Assembly: GCF_019029495.1 (NCBI RefSeq)
Contig: NZ_JAERQM010000004.1
Coordinates: 62,001 to 126,000, forward strand
Reading direction: 5' to 3'
DNA from: Falsiroseomonas oleicola
GTDB taxonomy: Bacteria; Pseudomonadota; Alphaproteobacteria; Acetobacterales; Acetobacteraceae
DNA: 64,000 nt
Both the position numbers and the translations under genes were made by a program. Every line of letters starts with the position of its first letter. The stretch's first letter is position 1. Positions 24,929 through 33,106 of the stretch are shown piece by piece. The notes under the pieces are model-generated. The model saw nothing but the letters and a program-made list of their open reading frames with translations, made no database searches and was not told where the DNA came from.

Positions 24929-25830
24929 CGGGCGTCGGCCATGGCGCGCTCGGGCACGAAGCCCGGCTGGAAGACGCGGTCCGCCATCACCTGGCAGCGC
25001 TTCATCATGCGCGGCTCATCGGCCCGGTAATCCGGCAGGGCATTGTGCAACGTGCCGATATTGTCCCAGATCAGCAGGTCACGCTCCGCCCAGACATGGG
25101 TGTAGATGAAGCGCGGCTCCAGCTGATGCGCGAAGAGCTGGTCCAGCACCCGGTCGCTCTCGGCCTCGTCCAGCTCGTTGATCCGCACGGCGTAGCCGGG
25201 GTTGCAGTACAGCACCTTCCGGCCGGTGATCGGATGCGTCAGGAAGACCGGATGAACCGAGGGCGGGCGGCTGGCGCGCTGCGCCGGGGTCAGCGGGCCG
25301 CGACCGCTGCCCTTGGCGAGCATACCTTCCCAGAACTTGTTGAAGTCATGCGTCGCCGTCATGCCTTCCAGCCGCCGCTTCAGGGCGGGGTCCAGCGCCT
25401 CATAGGCCGCATGCATATTGGCGAAGAGCGTATTGCCCAGCGGCTTGCCGTCGCGCACCGGCACCTTGTGGGCGTTCAGCACGTTCACGAAGCCCATCGT
25501 GTCCCGGTAGGACATGTCCGTGTGCCAGTCCTGGCCGGCATCGGCGATGCCGATCGGCTGCCCATTCTCCACGATGTTGGAGAGGATGCCGACCTCCGGC
25601 ACCTCCGGGTCCTGGAACTTGCCGGTGACCGAAGCCTGGATGCTGCCGAAGCGGGCGGAGAAGTCGCGCAGCGCCGCCGGTTGCAGAAGCTGGTCCGGAA
25701 AGCGGAGCACCCCATGCTCGCCGAGCGCGCGCAGGATGGCGCTGAAATCCGGGGCGGACATGGGCTGGGACAGGTCGATGCCGGTGACGGTCGCGCCGAG
25801 CACATCGCCCGTGGGGCGGATATCGAGCAT
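24925..25830 (-). CDS. TauD/TfdA family Fe(II)/2-oxoglutarate dioxygenase
   Basis: A 301-residue dioxygenase starting MLDIRPTGDVLGATVTGIDL. The HxD iron ligands are in DWHTDMSYRD. The distal His is in DNIGTLHNALPDYR, with the 2-oxoglutarate Arg at the following RMMKR. GAGGAGGAAGCC precedes the ATG at 25830. It hydroxylates a substrate at an unactivated carbon, often releasing sulfite, phenol or an amine. First gene of the operon that runs to 21347, divergent from the IclR gene. Confidence 0.95.
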   Translation of the reverse strand: MLDIRPTGDVLGATVTGIDLSQPMSAPDFSAILRALGEHGVLRFPDQLLQPAALRDFSARFGSIQASVTGKFQDPEVPEVGILSNIVENGQPIGIADAGQDWHTDMSYRDTMGFVNVLNAHKVPVRDGKPLGNTLFANMHAAYEALDPALKRRLEGMTATHDFNKFWEGMLAKGSGRGPLTPAQRASRPPSVHPVFLTHPITGRKVLYCNPGYAVRINELDEAESDRVLDQLFAHQLEPRFIYTHVWAERDLLIWDNIGTLHNALPDYRADEPRMMKRCQVMADRVFQPGFVPERAMADAR

Positions 25831-25872
25831 GGCTTCCTCCTCAGAAATGGCGCGGGTTTCAGCCCGAACCAG

Positions 25873-25921
25873 CCTGATTCGCATCAGGTGGGAACATGGC
25901 GGTTTCCCGTATTTTGGGAAA
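25873..25921. promoter_or_regulatory. Two palindromes in the TauD-IclR divergent region (candidate operators)
   Basis: CCTGATTCGCATCAGG (25873-25888) is an inverted repeat with 6-bp arms. TTTCCCGTATTTTGGGAAA (25903-25921) has 6-bp arms around a 7-base AT-rich centre. Both lie between the divergent start codons at 25830 and 25964. IclR-type regulators commonly bind such palindromes beside their own gene, so one is probably the operator. Which one is unknown. Confidence 0.6.
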
Positions 25922-25963
25922 AATAGGCCTGACTCCTCGTCGCCCGCAACCCACTTTCACGCT

Positions 25964-26845
25964 ATGGTCACCTTCATGCCCCTCGATCCGACCCGCCCGC
26001 CCCTGCCGGACCCGGCACAAGCTGCCCCGGCCGCCGAGGCGACCGCTGCCGAGGCGACCGCTGCCGAGGCAAACCGGGCCGGCGCCGGCAGCCTGGTGCG
26101 GATGCTGGAGGTGTTGGACCAGTTCACGCCGGATCTACCGGTGATCCGCGTGGACGATCTGCAGGCGCGGCTCGGCTATACGAAATCGACCGCCTATCGC
26201 TACGTGAAGGCCCTCTGCGACGCCGGCCTCCTCGCCCAGGCCTCCCAGGGCCGCTATTCGCTCGGCCCGCGCATCGTGGAGCTGGAACGGCTGATGCGCA
26301 TCGCGGACCCGCTGCTGCAGGCGGGCGAGGCGGTGCTGCCGGAACTGGCGGCGGAGGTGCCCAACAGCATGGTCCTGCTGTGCAGCCTGTACCGCGACAA
26401 GGTGCTGTGCGTGCACCGGGAGGGGCCGGAGGCGATCGTGGCCGGCGGCGGCCGCATCAGCATCCTGCGCGCCCGTGGCCTGCCGCTGCCCCTGTTCCAG
26501 GGCGCCGCCTCGCTCGCCATCCTGGCCAGCCTGCCGGCGCCGCGCATCCGTGCCCTGTTCCTGCAACGTCAGGCGGAGATGGCGGCAGCCGGGCTGGGCA
26601 AGGACCTGGCCGCCGTGCGACAGCGGCTGGAGCGCATCCGGCGGGACGGGCAGGTGACGACCGTCGGCCGCTTCAACCGCCATCTGGCGGCGGTGTCGGT
26701 GCCTGTGCGATCACGCGACGGCTCCCAGGTTGTGGGCAGCCTCACGCGCATCATGGCGGCGGATGACTTTGCGGGGCAGGATGCGGAGCGTCTTGTGAAG
26801 CGGCTGCAGGCCGGTGCAGTCCAGCTCTCATCGAAGCTGGCCTGA
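25964..26845 (+). CDS. IclR family transcriptional regulator
   Basis: A 293-residue regulator (289 if the ATG at 25976 is used). An Ala/Glu-rich leader encoded by a short 15-base tandem repeat (EATAAEATAAEA, near 26037-26070) precedes the winged HTH (VDDLQARLGYTKSTAYRYVK). The effector domain contains NSMVLLCSLYRDKVLCVHREG and FQGAASLAILASLP, matching IclR proteins. It is divergent from the TauD operon and likely controls it in response to a pathway acid. No clear ribosome site precedes either ATG. Confidence 0.93.
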   Translation: MVTFMPLDPTRPPLPDPAQAAPAAEATAAEATAAEANRAGAGSLVRMLEVLDQFTPDLPVIRVDDLQARLGYTKSTAYRYVKALCDAGLLAQASQGRYSLGPRIVELERLMRIADPLLQAGEAVLPELAAEVPNSMVLLCSLYRDKVLCVHREGPEAIVAGGGRISILRARGLPLPLFQGAASLAILASLPAPRIRALFLQRQAEMAAAGLGKDLAAVRQRLERIRRDGQVTTVGRFNRHLAAVSVPVRSRDGSQVVGSLTRIMAADDFAGQDAERLVKRLQAGAVQLSSKLA

Positions 26846-26919
26846 GGCGGAGCCCCTCGCACCACGCCCTGCCTGGAAGGGATCATGCGCGGCGAATGAC
26901 GCCGACAATGGTGGTGGCG

Positions 26920-26994
26920 TCAGGCGAGCCGCAGGCGGTGTAGCCTGCGGCAGTTGTAGGCGAGCGCGATCAGGATCCACTCGGTTGCGACTTT
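26920..26994 (-). mobile_element. Remnant of a DDE transposase C-terminus (IS5/IS1182-like)
   Basis: Read leftward, a short frame encodes VATEWILIALAYNCRRLHRL and ends at a TGA at 26920-26922. The 'EW.LIA.AYN..RL' ending is typical of the C-terminus of DDE_Tnp_1-type transposases. Nothing upstream of the fragment continues it. Assignment by pattern only. Confidence 0.55.
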
Positions 26995-27172
26995 TGGTCG
27001 AGACGTTCTTCAAGGCGCTGAAATCCGGGCTCGTCTGGCGCACCGCTTTCGAGACAGGCACCGACGCCGCAGCCGCTACCGGCCGATATATCGACGGCTT
27101 CCACAACCCTGTCCGGCGCCATTCCGCGCTCGACTTCACAAGCGCTGCGCAGTTCGAGAAGATAGCGCTGCC
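26995..27172 (+). mobile_element. Remnant of an IS3-family transposase OrfB C-terminus
   Basis: On the plus strand this segment encodes ETFFKALKSGLVWRTAF, then a diverged linker, then YIDGFHNPVRRHSALDF and SAAQFE. This is the conserved end of the IS3-family OrfB integrase domain. The rest of the element is absent, so it is a relic. It lies immediately beside the opposite-strand transposase relic. Confidence 0.75.
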
Positions 27173-27378
27173 TGACCCAATGCCTCTCCACAAAAGCGGG
27201 GCAAGTCCACATTGCACTCGATTGTTCGCTGCGTATCAACAGGGCAAGGTTGAGGCACATGTGATCGGCCGGGACGAGCAGACCGCCGCTTGCCGCCCCA
27301 GGCCTCCAAGCCGCGCTCCATCGCCTCGACGGTGCCCGCGTGGCAAAGCGATGCGGCCACGCGCTGGCCGACCTCAAG

Positions 27379-28854
27379 CTAGAAGACGTTCCGCCCCGCC
27401 ATCCCCACGACCAGGGTTCTGATCATGATGACGATGTCGAGCCACAAGGACCAGTTCCGCATGTAATGCAGGTCCATCTCGATGCTCTTGCGCGCATTGG
27501 CCTCCTCACGCAGCGCGTAGCTTCGCAGGCCATGCGCCTGGGCGTATCCGGTGATCCCGGGCTTCACCCTGTGCCGCTCCGCATAGTCGCGGACCAGGTC
27601 GGAATAGCGCTCATTGCCCACCAGCATATCCGCGACATAGGGCCGCGGTCCGACGATCGACATCTCGCCGCGCAGCACGTTGAGGATCTGCGGCAACTCG
27701 TCCAGGCTCAACCGCCGCAGGATCGCACCCACGCGCGTCACGCGCCTGTCGTTTGGCCCAGTGGTGCCGATGGTCGCATCATCCTGGGGATCCACATACA
27801 TCGTGCGGAACTTGAGGATGGTGAAGGGCCTGGTGCCGAAGCCCGGCCGCTGCTGGCGGAACAGGACCGGCCCGGGGCTTTCCAGGCGGATCGCCAAAGC
27901 CACCACAAGCATGACGGGTGTCAGCAGGATGATCGCCAGGCTGGCCACCGCATAATCCTCGACCACCTTGAGGACGCCCTGGGAGCCCTTGAACGGGCGG
28001 CTCATCAGCAGCAGGGCCGGCATGTCGCCCAGGCGCATGACGCGGGCGAAGCTGGTGTTCAGGCTTTTCTGCTCGAAGGGGATGATGATATCGGCCGCGA
28101 TCCAACTGACCTGCTCCGCGAGGCCATGCAACTCGCGCGCCGACCATGGAAGGGCGATGACCAGGGTGTCGATGGTGTTGCTCTGCGCGTAGTTCCGCAG
28201 ATCGGCCAGACTGCCGGAGACCGGCACCCCGCCAACGCTTGCCATGCCGGGCGATTCCGATTCGGCGCGGAACAGGGCGACGATCTCGTAGGTCTCGCCC
28301 TTGGCCTGGCTCGAAAGGTCCCGGATGACATGCTCCGCCACCGCATTCGCGCCGATGATCACGACGCGCCGACGCAGCAGGTGCCGTCTCGCTTCGTCCC
28401 GCAGCAGCGTGGCCTGCACCTGCCGACTGGCCAGCAACAGGCAGAAGGTCAAGGCATTCCAGGCCAATAGCCATTGCGGGGCGGACAAGGTCTCGGGCCG
28501 GAAGGCGACGAGCACCAGGAAGCCTGCCATCCAGGCGGGCACCAGTCCCGACAGCATATAGATGCTGGCTGCCAGACGGTCCGTGTAGCGTTCGACACGG
28601 TAGGCCTGCATCCGGGTCAATACCGCCAGGTAGATCATGCCCTGCGCCGAGGCGAGCAGCAGTATCTGAAGTGCCGAAAGGGGATTGGCATAGCCAACAG
28701 CGGGGATATGCGCCGAGAGCACTGCCGCAATACCGATCAGCACGATATCCGACGTACCCACCAGGCGGTTGATGAGTCCAAAAGTCCAGCGGACCAACGA
28801 CACGCGCCTCTGATCGTCGATCATTCCTGCCACTGCCATCGTGCCTGTCGCCAT
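27379..28854 (-). CDS. Undecaprenyl-phosphate sugar phosphotransferase (WcaJ/polyprenyl glycosylphosphotransferase)
   Basis: A 491-residue membrane protein that starts exopolysaccharide synthesis by moving a sugar-1-phosphate to undecaprenyl phosphate. Several N-terminal membrane helices are followed by a nucleotide-binding-like domain (RRVVIIGANAVAEHVI). A late helix (AVASLAIILLTPVMLVVALA) then leads to the catalytic domain with ESPGPVLFRQQRPGF, FTILKFRTM, RRLSLDELPQILNV and GEMSIVGPRPY. I chose the ATG at 28854. Internal ATGs at 28839 and 28824 are possible, and the longer frame upstream is AT-rich non-coding sequence. Confidence 0.93.
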   Translation of the reverse strand: MATGTMAVAGMIDDQRRVSLVRWTFGLINRLVGTSDIVLIGIAAVLSAHIPAVGYANPLSALQILLLASAQGMIYLAVLTRMQAYRVERYTDRLAASIYMLSGLVPAWMAGFLVLVAFRPETLSAPQWLLAWNALTFCLLLASRQVQATLLRDEARRHLLRRRVVIIGANAVAEHVIRDLSSQAKGETYEIVALFRAESESPGMASVGGVPVSGSLADLRNYAQSNTIDTLVIALPWSARELHGLAEQVSWIAADIIIPFEQKSLNTSFARVMRLGDMPALLLMSRPFKGSQGVLKVVEDYAVASLAIILLTPVMLVVALAIRLESPGPVLFRQQRPGFGTRPFTILKFRTMYVDPQDDATIGTTGPNDRRVTRVGAILRRLSLDELPQILNVLRGEMSIVGPRPYVADMLVGNERYSDLVRDYAERHRVKPGITGYAQAHGLRSYALREEANARKSIEMDLHYMRNWSLWLDIVIMIRTLVVGMAGRNVF

Positions 28855-29016
28855 CGATCTGCCGCTACCTGCCGCCACCAAGCGGACGCAAGGGTTCGAT
28901 ACAAAATGCTTCAAAAATAGGCACTTCAAAACGCGACGTACAATATGCACACAATGCAGGCGTCTTGTTAGTAAAAAATTATCTCTTTTTTTCAACCACT
29001 GGGACGGTCGCCACAC
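28855..29016 (-). promoter_or_regulatory. AT-rich upstream region of the priming transferase gene
   Basis: These 162 bases are far richer in A and T than their surroundings, with runs such as AAAAAATT and CTCTTTTTTTC. They probably contain the promoter of the leftward transferase gene. A possible -35/-10 pair read leftward is TTGAAG with TTGTAT near 28900-28930, but this is weak. No gene is evident. Confidence 0.4.
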
Positions 29017-29979
29017 CTACCAGTAGGCACCGCGCTCGATCCTGCCCGCCGTCGGGGGCGATTCCTCTCCACTCGGGCGCACCCAGGCCGCGTTCATGGC
29101 GGAGGTGAAGAACGGGTCCTTGTCCCACCTGCGCCCACGCACGCCGAAGAGGACCTGGGTCGGCCCGCCCATGTGGAAACCGATGGCCCCCGCACGCTTC
29201 GCATGCGCCGCGACAAGAATGGAGATGCCACCCGCGCCGGCCAGTACCACCTCATAGGGCTCGGCATCGATCGCGGCCTTGATGGCGTCCAGCCGCGCCT
29301 CCCAGCTCGGCTCACTGGGCGGCTGCAACCCTGGCGACAGCGGCATGGCCACGGTGCGGAGTTGGAAATCCGGCAGCACGTCCCGGCCCGGCCAGATCTC
29401 CGTTCGGCGCTGGAACTGTCGTGCTATCGTCGCCGCGAAGGGGGACAGCACCGTCACGCGTCGGCCCTGCAGATGCCGCGACCAGGGATCGGGAAAATAC
29501 CAGGGGTCGAGCGCCCGGAGCGAAATCAGCCGCGCCGTCTTCGCATGCCGCGTGATGACCTCCGTCTCCCCCGGATACCCCATGAGGCCGAGGATATCGA
29601 GTTGCCCGGCCGCCTCGATCAGCGCCGTGCAGAAGCGGTCCAGCGACCCGTCATCCACGGGGAACAGCCCGACATTCAGGAACATCTGCTGGCGCAGCCG
29701 TTCCGGATAGGGCTTGCCGCGCGGCCGGCCGGTCAGGAAAAAGCCGGCCGCCTCCGCCTCCAGCCCGCCGATCTTGCCGACGCCGAGTGGCCCGCCGCGC
29801 TGCATCGCCTCAGCCAGCAGCGTCTGCCCGGCCGCATCGGAGGGCGCGAGCCGATCGGCAAGACGGCGGATTCGCGCATCCCGCATGAACTGACGGCATC
29901 GATCATAAGTCGGGTGCAACAAATCCCATAAAATGGGATGGTCGCGTACAAACTGGGCAATGGCACGGCGTGCTTCCAT
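29017..29979 (-). CDS. Exopolysaccharide-locus protein, possible GT-D-type glycosyltransferase
   Basis: A 320-residue soluble protein that I do not recognise with certainty. It opens MEARRAIAQFVRDHPILWDL, contains GVGKIGGLEAEAAGFF near residue 65, GYPGETEVI and DPWYFPDPW in the middle, and VVLAGAGGISILVAAHAKR followed by GFHMGGPTQVLFGVRGRRWD near the end. The early Gly-x-Glu block and the late Gly-rich block resemble the DUF1792/GT-D glycosyltransferase layout. The position between the priming transferase and GMC oxidoreductase agrees with a sugar-transfer role. The function is tentative. The gene starts at the ATG at 29979, divergent from the GMC gene. Confidence 0.7.
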   Translation of the reverse strand: MEARRAIAQFVRDHPILWDLLHPTYDRCRQFMRDARIRRLADRLAPSDAAGQTLLAEAMQRGGPLGVGKIGGLEAEAAGFFLTGRPRGKPYPERLRQQMFLNVGLFPVDDGSLDRFCTALIEAAGQLDILGLMGYPGETEVITRHAKTARLISLRALDPWYFPDPWSRHLQGRRVTVLSPFAATIARQFQRRTEIWPGRDVLPDFQLRTVAMPLSPGLQPPSEPSWEARLDAIKAAIDAEPYEVVLAGAGGISILVAAHAKRAGAIGFHMGGPTQVLFGVRGRRWDKDPFFTSAMNAAWVRPSGEESPPTAGRIERGAYW

Positions 29980-30004
29980 GACTTATCCATATCGCGGCGC
30001 GCTT

Positions 30005-30018
30005 CTCCTGAACAGGAG
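30005..30018. promoter_or_regulatory. Palindrome in the GT/GMC divergent region
   Basis: CTCCTGAACAGGAG is a 14-bp palindrome with two central bases, halfway between the divergent starts at 29979 and 30063. It could be an operator for a dimeric regulator. No regulator gene is adjacent. Confidence 0.45.
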
Positions 30019-30062
30019 ACGTAGCTATTTCTTAACGAATCACATCGGGCCATCCTGACGTC

Positions 30063-31739
30063 ATGATCATTGATGCCGCGACGCTGGAACAAGACACGGC
30101 GCTGGATGCCGAGCTTTGCATCGTCGGTGCCGGTGCGGCCGGCGTGACTCTCGCCTTGCAATTCCTGCGCGGACCGATACGCGTGGTGCTCGTCGAGTCC
30201 GGGCGTGACCAGGCGGAGGCGGCCACGCAGGCGCTCTATGCCGGAGAGGTCGCCGACACCGCGCTGCATCCGCCCACCGACACCTATCGGCAGCGGCAGT
30301 TCGGCGGCTCCACCACCCTCTGGGGCGGTCGTTGCATCCCGCTCGATCCGCTGGATTTGCGGGCGCGGCCCTGGATTCCGCATTCCGGTTGGCCCTTCGG
30401 CCATGAAGCGCTCACGGCCTGGTATCCGCAGGCCAACGCGATCTGCGAGGCGGGCGCCTTCGACTACAACGCCGCCAGCGCGGTGCCGGGCGGCATGCGC
30501 CCGATGGTCGCCGGCTTCACACCGCGGGACTTCACCACCGACGCCATCGAGCGATTCTCGCTGCCCACCAATTTCGCCGCCCGCTACCGCCACCGCCTGG
30601 CCGCGAGCGAGGCCCTCCGCGTTCTGCTCGGCACCAATTGCACCGCGATCGAGCTGGGGGAGGGGGCGCATTCGGTGCGAACCCTGCACCTGCGCACCCT
30701 GGATGGGCGGCGGGTGGCGGTGCGGGCAACCCAGGTGGTTCTCGCCCTGGGTGGGCTTGAGACTCCGCGCCTCATGCTGGCGTCCCGCGGGGCGGGGCAT
30801 CAGGACGGCATCGGCAATCGCCAGGGCCTGGTCGGGCGCTACTACATGTCGCACATCGCCGGCACCTCCGGCCGGCTGCGGCTGCATGTGCCGCCCGACC
30901 GGGTGCGGCCTGGCTATGAGGTGGCGGAGGACGGAACCTATCTCCGCCGCCGGCTTCAGGTGACGGAGGCCGCCCAGAGCAAGCACCGCATCGGCAATGC
31001 GGTGATGCGGCTGCACTTCCCCCGGATTCCGGATCCGGCCCATGGCAGCGGCGTGCTGTCGGCGCTCTACCTGGCGCGGGGGCTGCTGCCCTATGAATAC
31101 CGCAAGCGGTTGGCCGAGCCGGCCGGCGGCAAGGGTGTGGCGCTGCGCCATGTGCGCAACCTGCTGACCGACCCGTTCAGCGCCACGGGCTTCGCCTGGA
31201 CCATGCTGCGCAAGCGCCGGCTCGCCGCGCGCAAGTTCCCGTCGATCATCGTGCGCCCGCCGCGCAACGTCTATTCCCTCGACTATCACGGCGAGCAGGA
31301 ACCCAATCCGGACAGCCGCGTGACCTTGGCGGAGTCCCGGGATGCGCTGGGCATGCCGCGGCTGCGCGTCGACTGGCGCTGCACGGAGGGGGATATCCGC
31401 ACGGCGCAGACCTGCTTCCGGCTGCTGGCCGAGGATCTGGCGCGCTGGGGGCATGGCAGCCTTCAGGCGGACCCGGCGGAGGTGGCGCATGACATGCTGC
31501 GCGACGGCGCCTATGGCGGGCACCATATCGGCACGGCGCGCATGGGCGCCACGCCGGCCGAGGGCGTTGTGGACGCCGAATGCCGGGTGCATGGCATGGC
31601 GAATCTGTGGATCGCCGGCGCCGCGGTCTTCCCCACCTCCGGCCAGGCGAATCCGACCCTGACCGTGGTGGCGCTGGCGCTGCGGCTGGCGGCGCGGCTG
31701 AAGCGGGAATTGGCGCCGCCGCCGATCGCGGCGGGCTGA
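30063..31739 (+). CDS. GMC family FAD-dependent oxidoreductase
   Basis: A 558-residue glucose-methanol-choline oxidoreductase. The FAD-binding GxGxxG is in ELCIVGAGAAGVTLALQFL, GGSTTLWGGRCIPLD is the GMC signature region, and the C-terminal domain has GGHHIGTARMG (catalytic His candidate) and WIAGAAVFPTSGQANPTLT. There is no signal peptide, so it acts in the cytoplasm, presumably on a sugar alcohol or nucleotide-linked sugar for the exopolysaccharide. It is transcribed alone, divergent from the possible glycosyltransferase. Confidence 0.93.
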   Translation: MIIDAATLEQDTALDAELCIVGAGAAGVTLALQFLRGPIRVVLVESGRDQAEAATQALYAGEVADTALHPPTDTYRQRQFGGSTTLWGGRCIPLDPLDLRARPWIPHSGWPFGHEALTAWYPQANAICEAGAFDYNAASAVPGGMRPMVAGFTPRDFTTDAIERFSLPTNFAARYRHRLAASEALRVLLGTNCTAIELGEGAHSVRTLHLRTLDGRRVAVRATQVVLALGGLETPRLMLASRGAGHQDGIGNRQGLVGRYYMSHIAGTSGRLRLHVPPDRVRPGYEVAEDGTYLRRRLQVTEAAQSKHRIGNAVMRLHFPRIPDPAHGSGVLSALYLARGLLPYEYRKRLAEPAGGKGVALRHVRNLLTDPFSATGFAWTMLRKRRLAARKFPSIIVRPPRNVYSLDYHGEQEPNPDSRVTLAESRDALGMPRLRVDWRCTEGDIRTAQTCFRLLAEDLARWGHGSLQADPAEVAHDMLRDGAYGGHHIGTARMGATPAEGVVDAECRVHGMANLWIAGAAVFPTSGQANPTLTVVALALRLAARLKRELAPPPIAAG

Positions 31740-31934
31740 TGATCTATACTGATGGCCCTATCGCGTGACCGCTCTGGGCCCCCTCAGTCGTGCCGGAGGC
31801 ACGCCCAAGGCGTGACGGGCGGAAACCTCCGGTTTCCTTGGCTTCGTCGCGCCGGAGGCGCGCCTCTGGCGCGATGCATAAGCGGCGGCGCCCATTCGGG
31901 CGCTCGGACCGGTCAAGAGACCGGTCCGCTGGTA
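31740..31934. repeat. Hairpin-rich REP-like intergenic element
   Basis: This 195-base gap between two convergent genes is a chain of hairpins: GGAAACC/GGTTTCC near 31820-31840, GCGCC/GGCGC near 31849-31875, GCGCCC-ATTC-GGGCGC (31888-31903), and CGGACCGGTC-AAGA-GACCGGTCCG (31905-31928). The 32 bases at 31876-31907 recur exactly, inverted, at 53100-53131. The last hairpin is 6 bases beyond the epimerase stop and may end its transcription, although no T-run follows. Confidence 0.75.
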
Positions 31935-32903
31935 TTATCCCGCGGCGTTGAACCAGGCGGCGGCGGCGGCCAGCGCCGCGGCGGGCGGCGTGCGCGCGAA
32001 GCCCAAACCGGCATCCGCCCGGCGGTGGTCCAGCGTGATGTCCTGCTGGAACACCCGTTGCAGAGAGGGCGGGATGGGGTCCGGCATGCGCAGCCGCGCC
32101 TTGCGCCCGGCGATTTCCAACACCTTCAGGGGATAGGCGGCCAGCTTCTCGATGGTCATCTGCCGGCCCGCGATACGGCGCAGCGGCGTGGCGCCGATCG
32201 CCTGGGCCAGGGCCAGGAAATAGCTGTTCCAGTCGCCCGGCGCGGGGTCCGAGATGTTGAAGACCAGGCCTGGCGCGGCCGGCAGGCGCAGCGCCGCCGC
32301 CGTCGCGGCCACCAGGTCGTCCACCGCCGTCAGGTTGCAGATGCCGTCGCCGCCGGGCCCGAGATCGCCCAGGCGCCCCGCGCGCAGCAGTCGGCCGGGC
32401 CTTGCCGTCCAGCTTTCGGAACCCGGGCCATGCACGCAGCCCGGTCGCAGCATCACCACCTCCCCGCCCGCCTTGGCGTGGGCGGTCAGCAGGCGCTCGC
32501 TCTCGGCCTTGCTCTCGCCATAGGCGCCCTGGGGGGTCAGCGGCGCGTCCTCATCGACCAGCCCGGTCGCGGCGCCATAGACCGCCATGCTGCTGAGATG
32601 GACGATCCGGCGCGACCCGGCCTCGGCCGCCAGATGCCGGGTTGCCGCCGCCATGGCGGCAGGCTCGGTCGCGACGCAATTCACCACGGCGCGGACACCG
32701 GCCAGCGCGGCGCGCAGCGAGGCAGGGTCGCCGGCATCCACCGCGCGCCATTCGAAGGCCGGGGTCGCACCCGTGGTCGAGGCCGGGGCCGCGAGCGGCC
32801 TGCGCGTCCCCGCCACCACCGCGAAGCCGGCGCGGGACAGTCCGGCCAGCATGTGCCGGCCGATGAAGCCGCCTGCACCCAGGATGAGAATTTGATCGTC
32901 CAT
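31935..32903 (-). CDS. NAD-dependent epimerase/dehydratase (extended SDR)
   Basis: A 322-residue sugar-nucleotide epimerase/dehydratase-like protein. The NAD-binding motif is ILILGAGGFIGRHMLAGL. The Ser and Tyr-x3-Lys region is in VHLSSMAVYGAATG and GAYGESKAESERLL (Y-x3-K). It ends in an Ala-rich helix. The ATG at 32903 matches the usual start just before the Rossmann motif. The context suggests synthesis of a nucleotide sugar for the exopolysaccharide. It is divergent from the Wzz-type gene. Confidence 0.9.
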   Translation of the reverse strand: MDDQILILGAGGFIGRHMLAGLSRAGFAVVAGTRRPLAAPASTTGATPAFEWRAVDAGDPASLRAALAGVRAVVNCVATEPAAMAAATRHLAAEAGSRRIVHLSSMAVYGAATGLVDEDAPLTPQGAYGESKAESERLLTAHAKAGGEVVMLRPGCVHGPGSESWTARPGRLLRAGRLGDLGPGGDGICNLTAVDDLVAATAAALRLPAAPGLVFNISDPAPGDWNSYFLALAQAIGATPLRRIAGRQMTIEKLAAYPLKVLEIAGRKARLRMPDPIPPSLQRVFQQDITLDHRRADAGLGFARTPPAAALAAAAAWFNAAG

Positions 32904-33106
32904 CTTCTGCAAGTTCGTGCCTTTCGGGGGGATGGTGGCGCCAATTATGGATTGGCAATCGCGATGCCGCATGGCAACAATAAAAAGCTGTGTGCGTGCA
33001 GCTCGCTACGGTAACATGTCGATGCGGCAGCTTGGGTGAGCCAGATCGATTTCTTGAAACCTCACCTTGGACCTAGGTTTGGGATATTGTCCCGGGATTT
33101 CCGCTA

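Larger units (their letters stand above)
26846..27378. other. Gene-poor stretch carrying transposase remnants
   Basis: This 533-base region between the IclR gene and the exopolysaccharide locus has no intact gene. It holds fragments of two unrelated transposases, listed separately. Beyond about 27,170 I cannot assign the sequence. The open frames there are short and in conflicting directions. Confidence 0.7.

Noticed and set aside
26037-26070. 15-base tandem repeat near the IclR start as a regulatory repeat
   Set aside because: It encodes an in-frame EATAA repeat in the unstructured leader of the protein and is too short to treat as a separate element.
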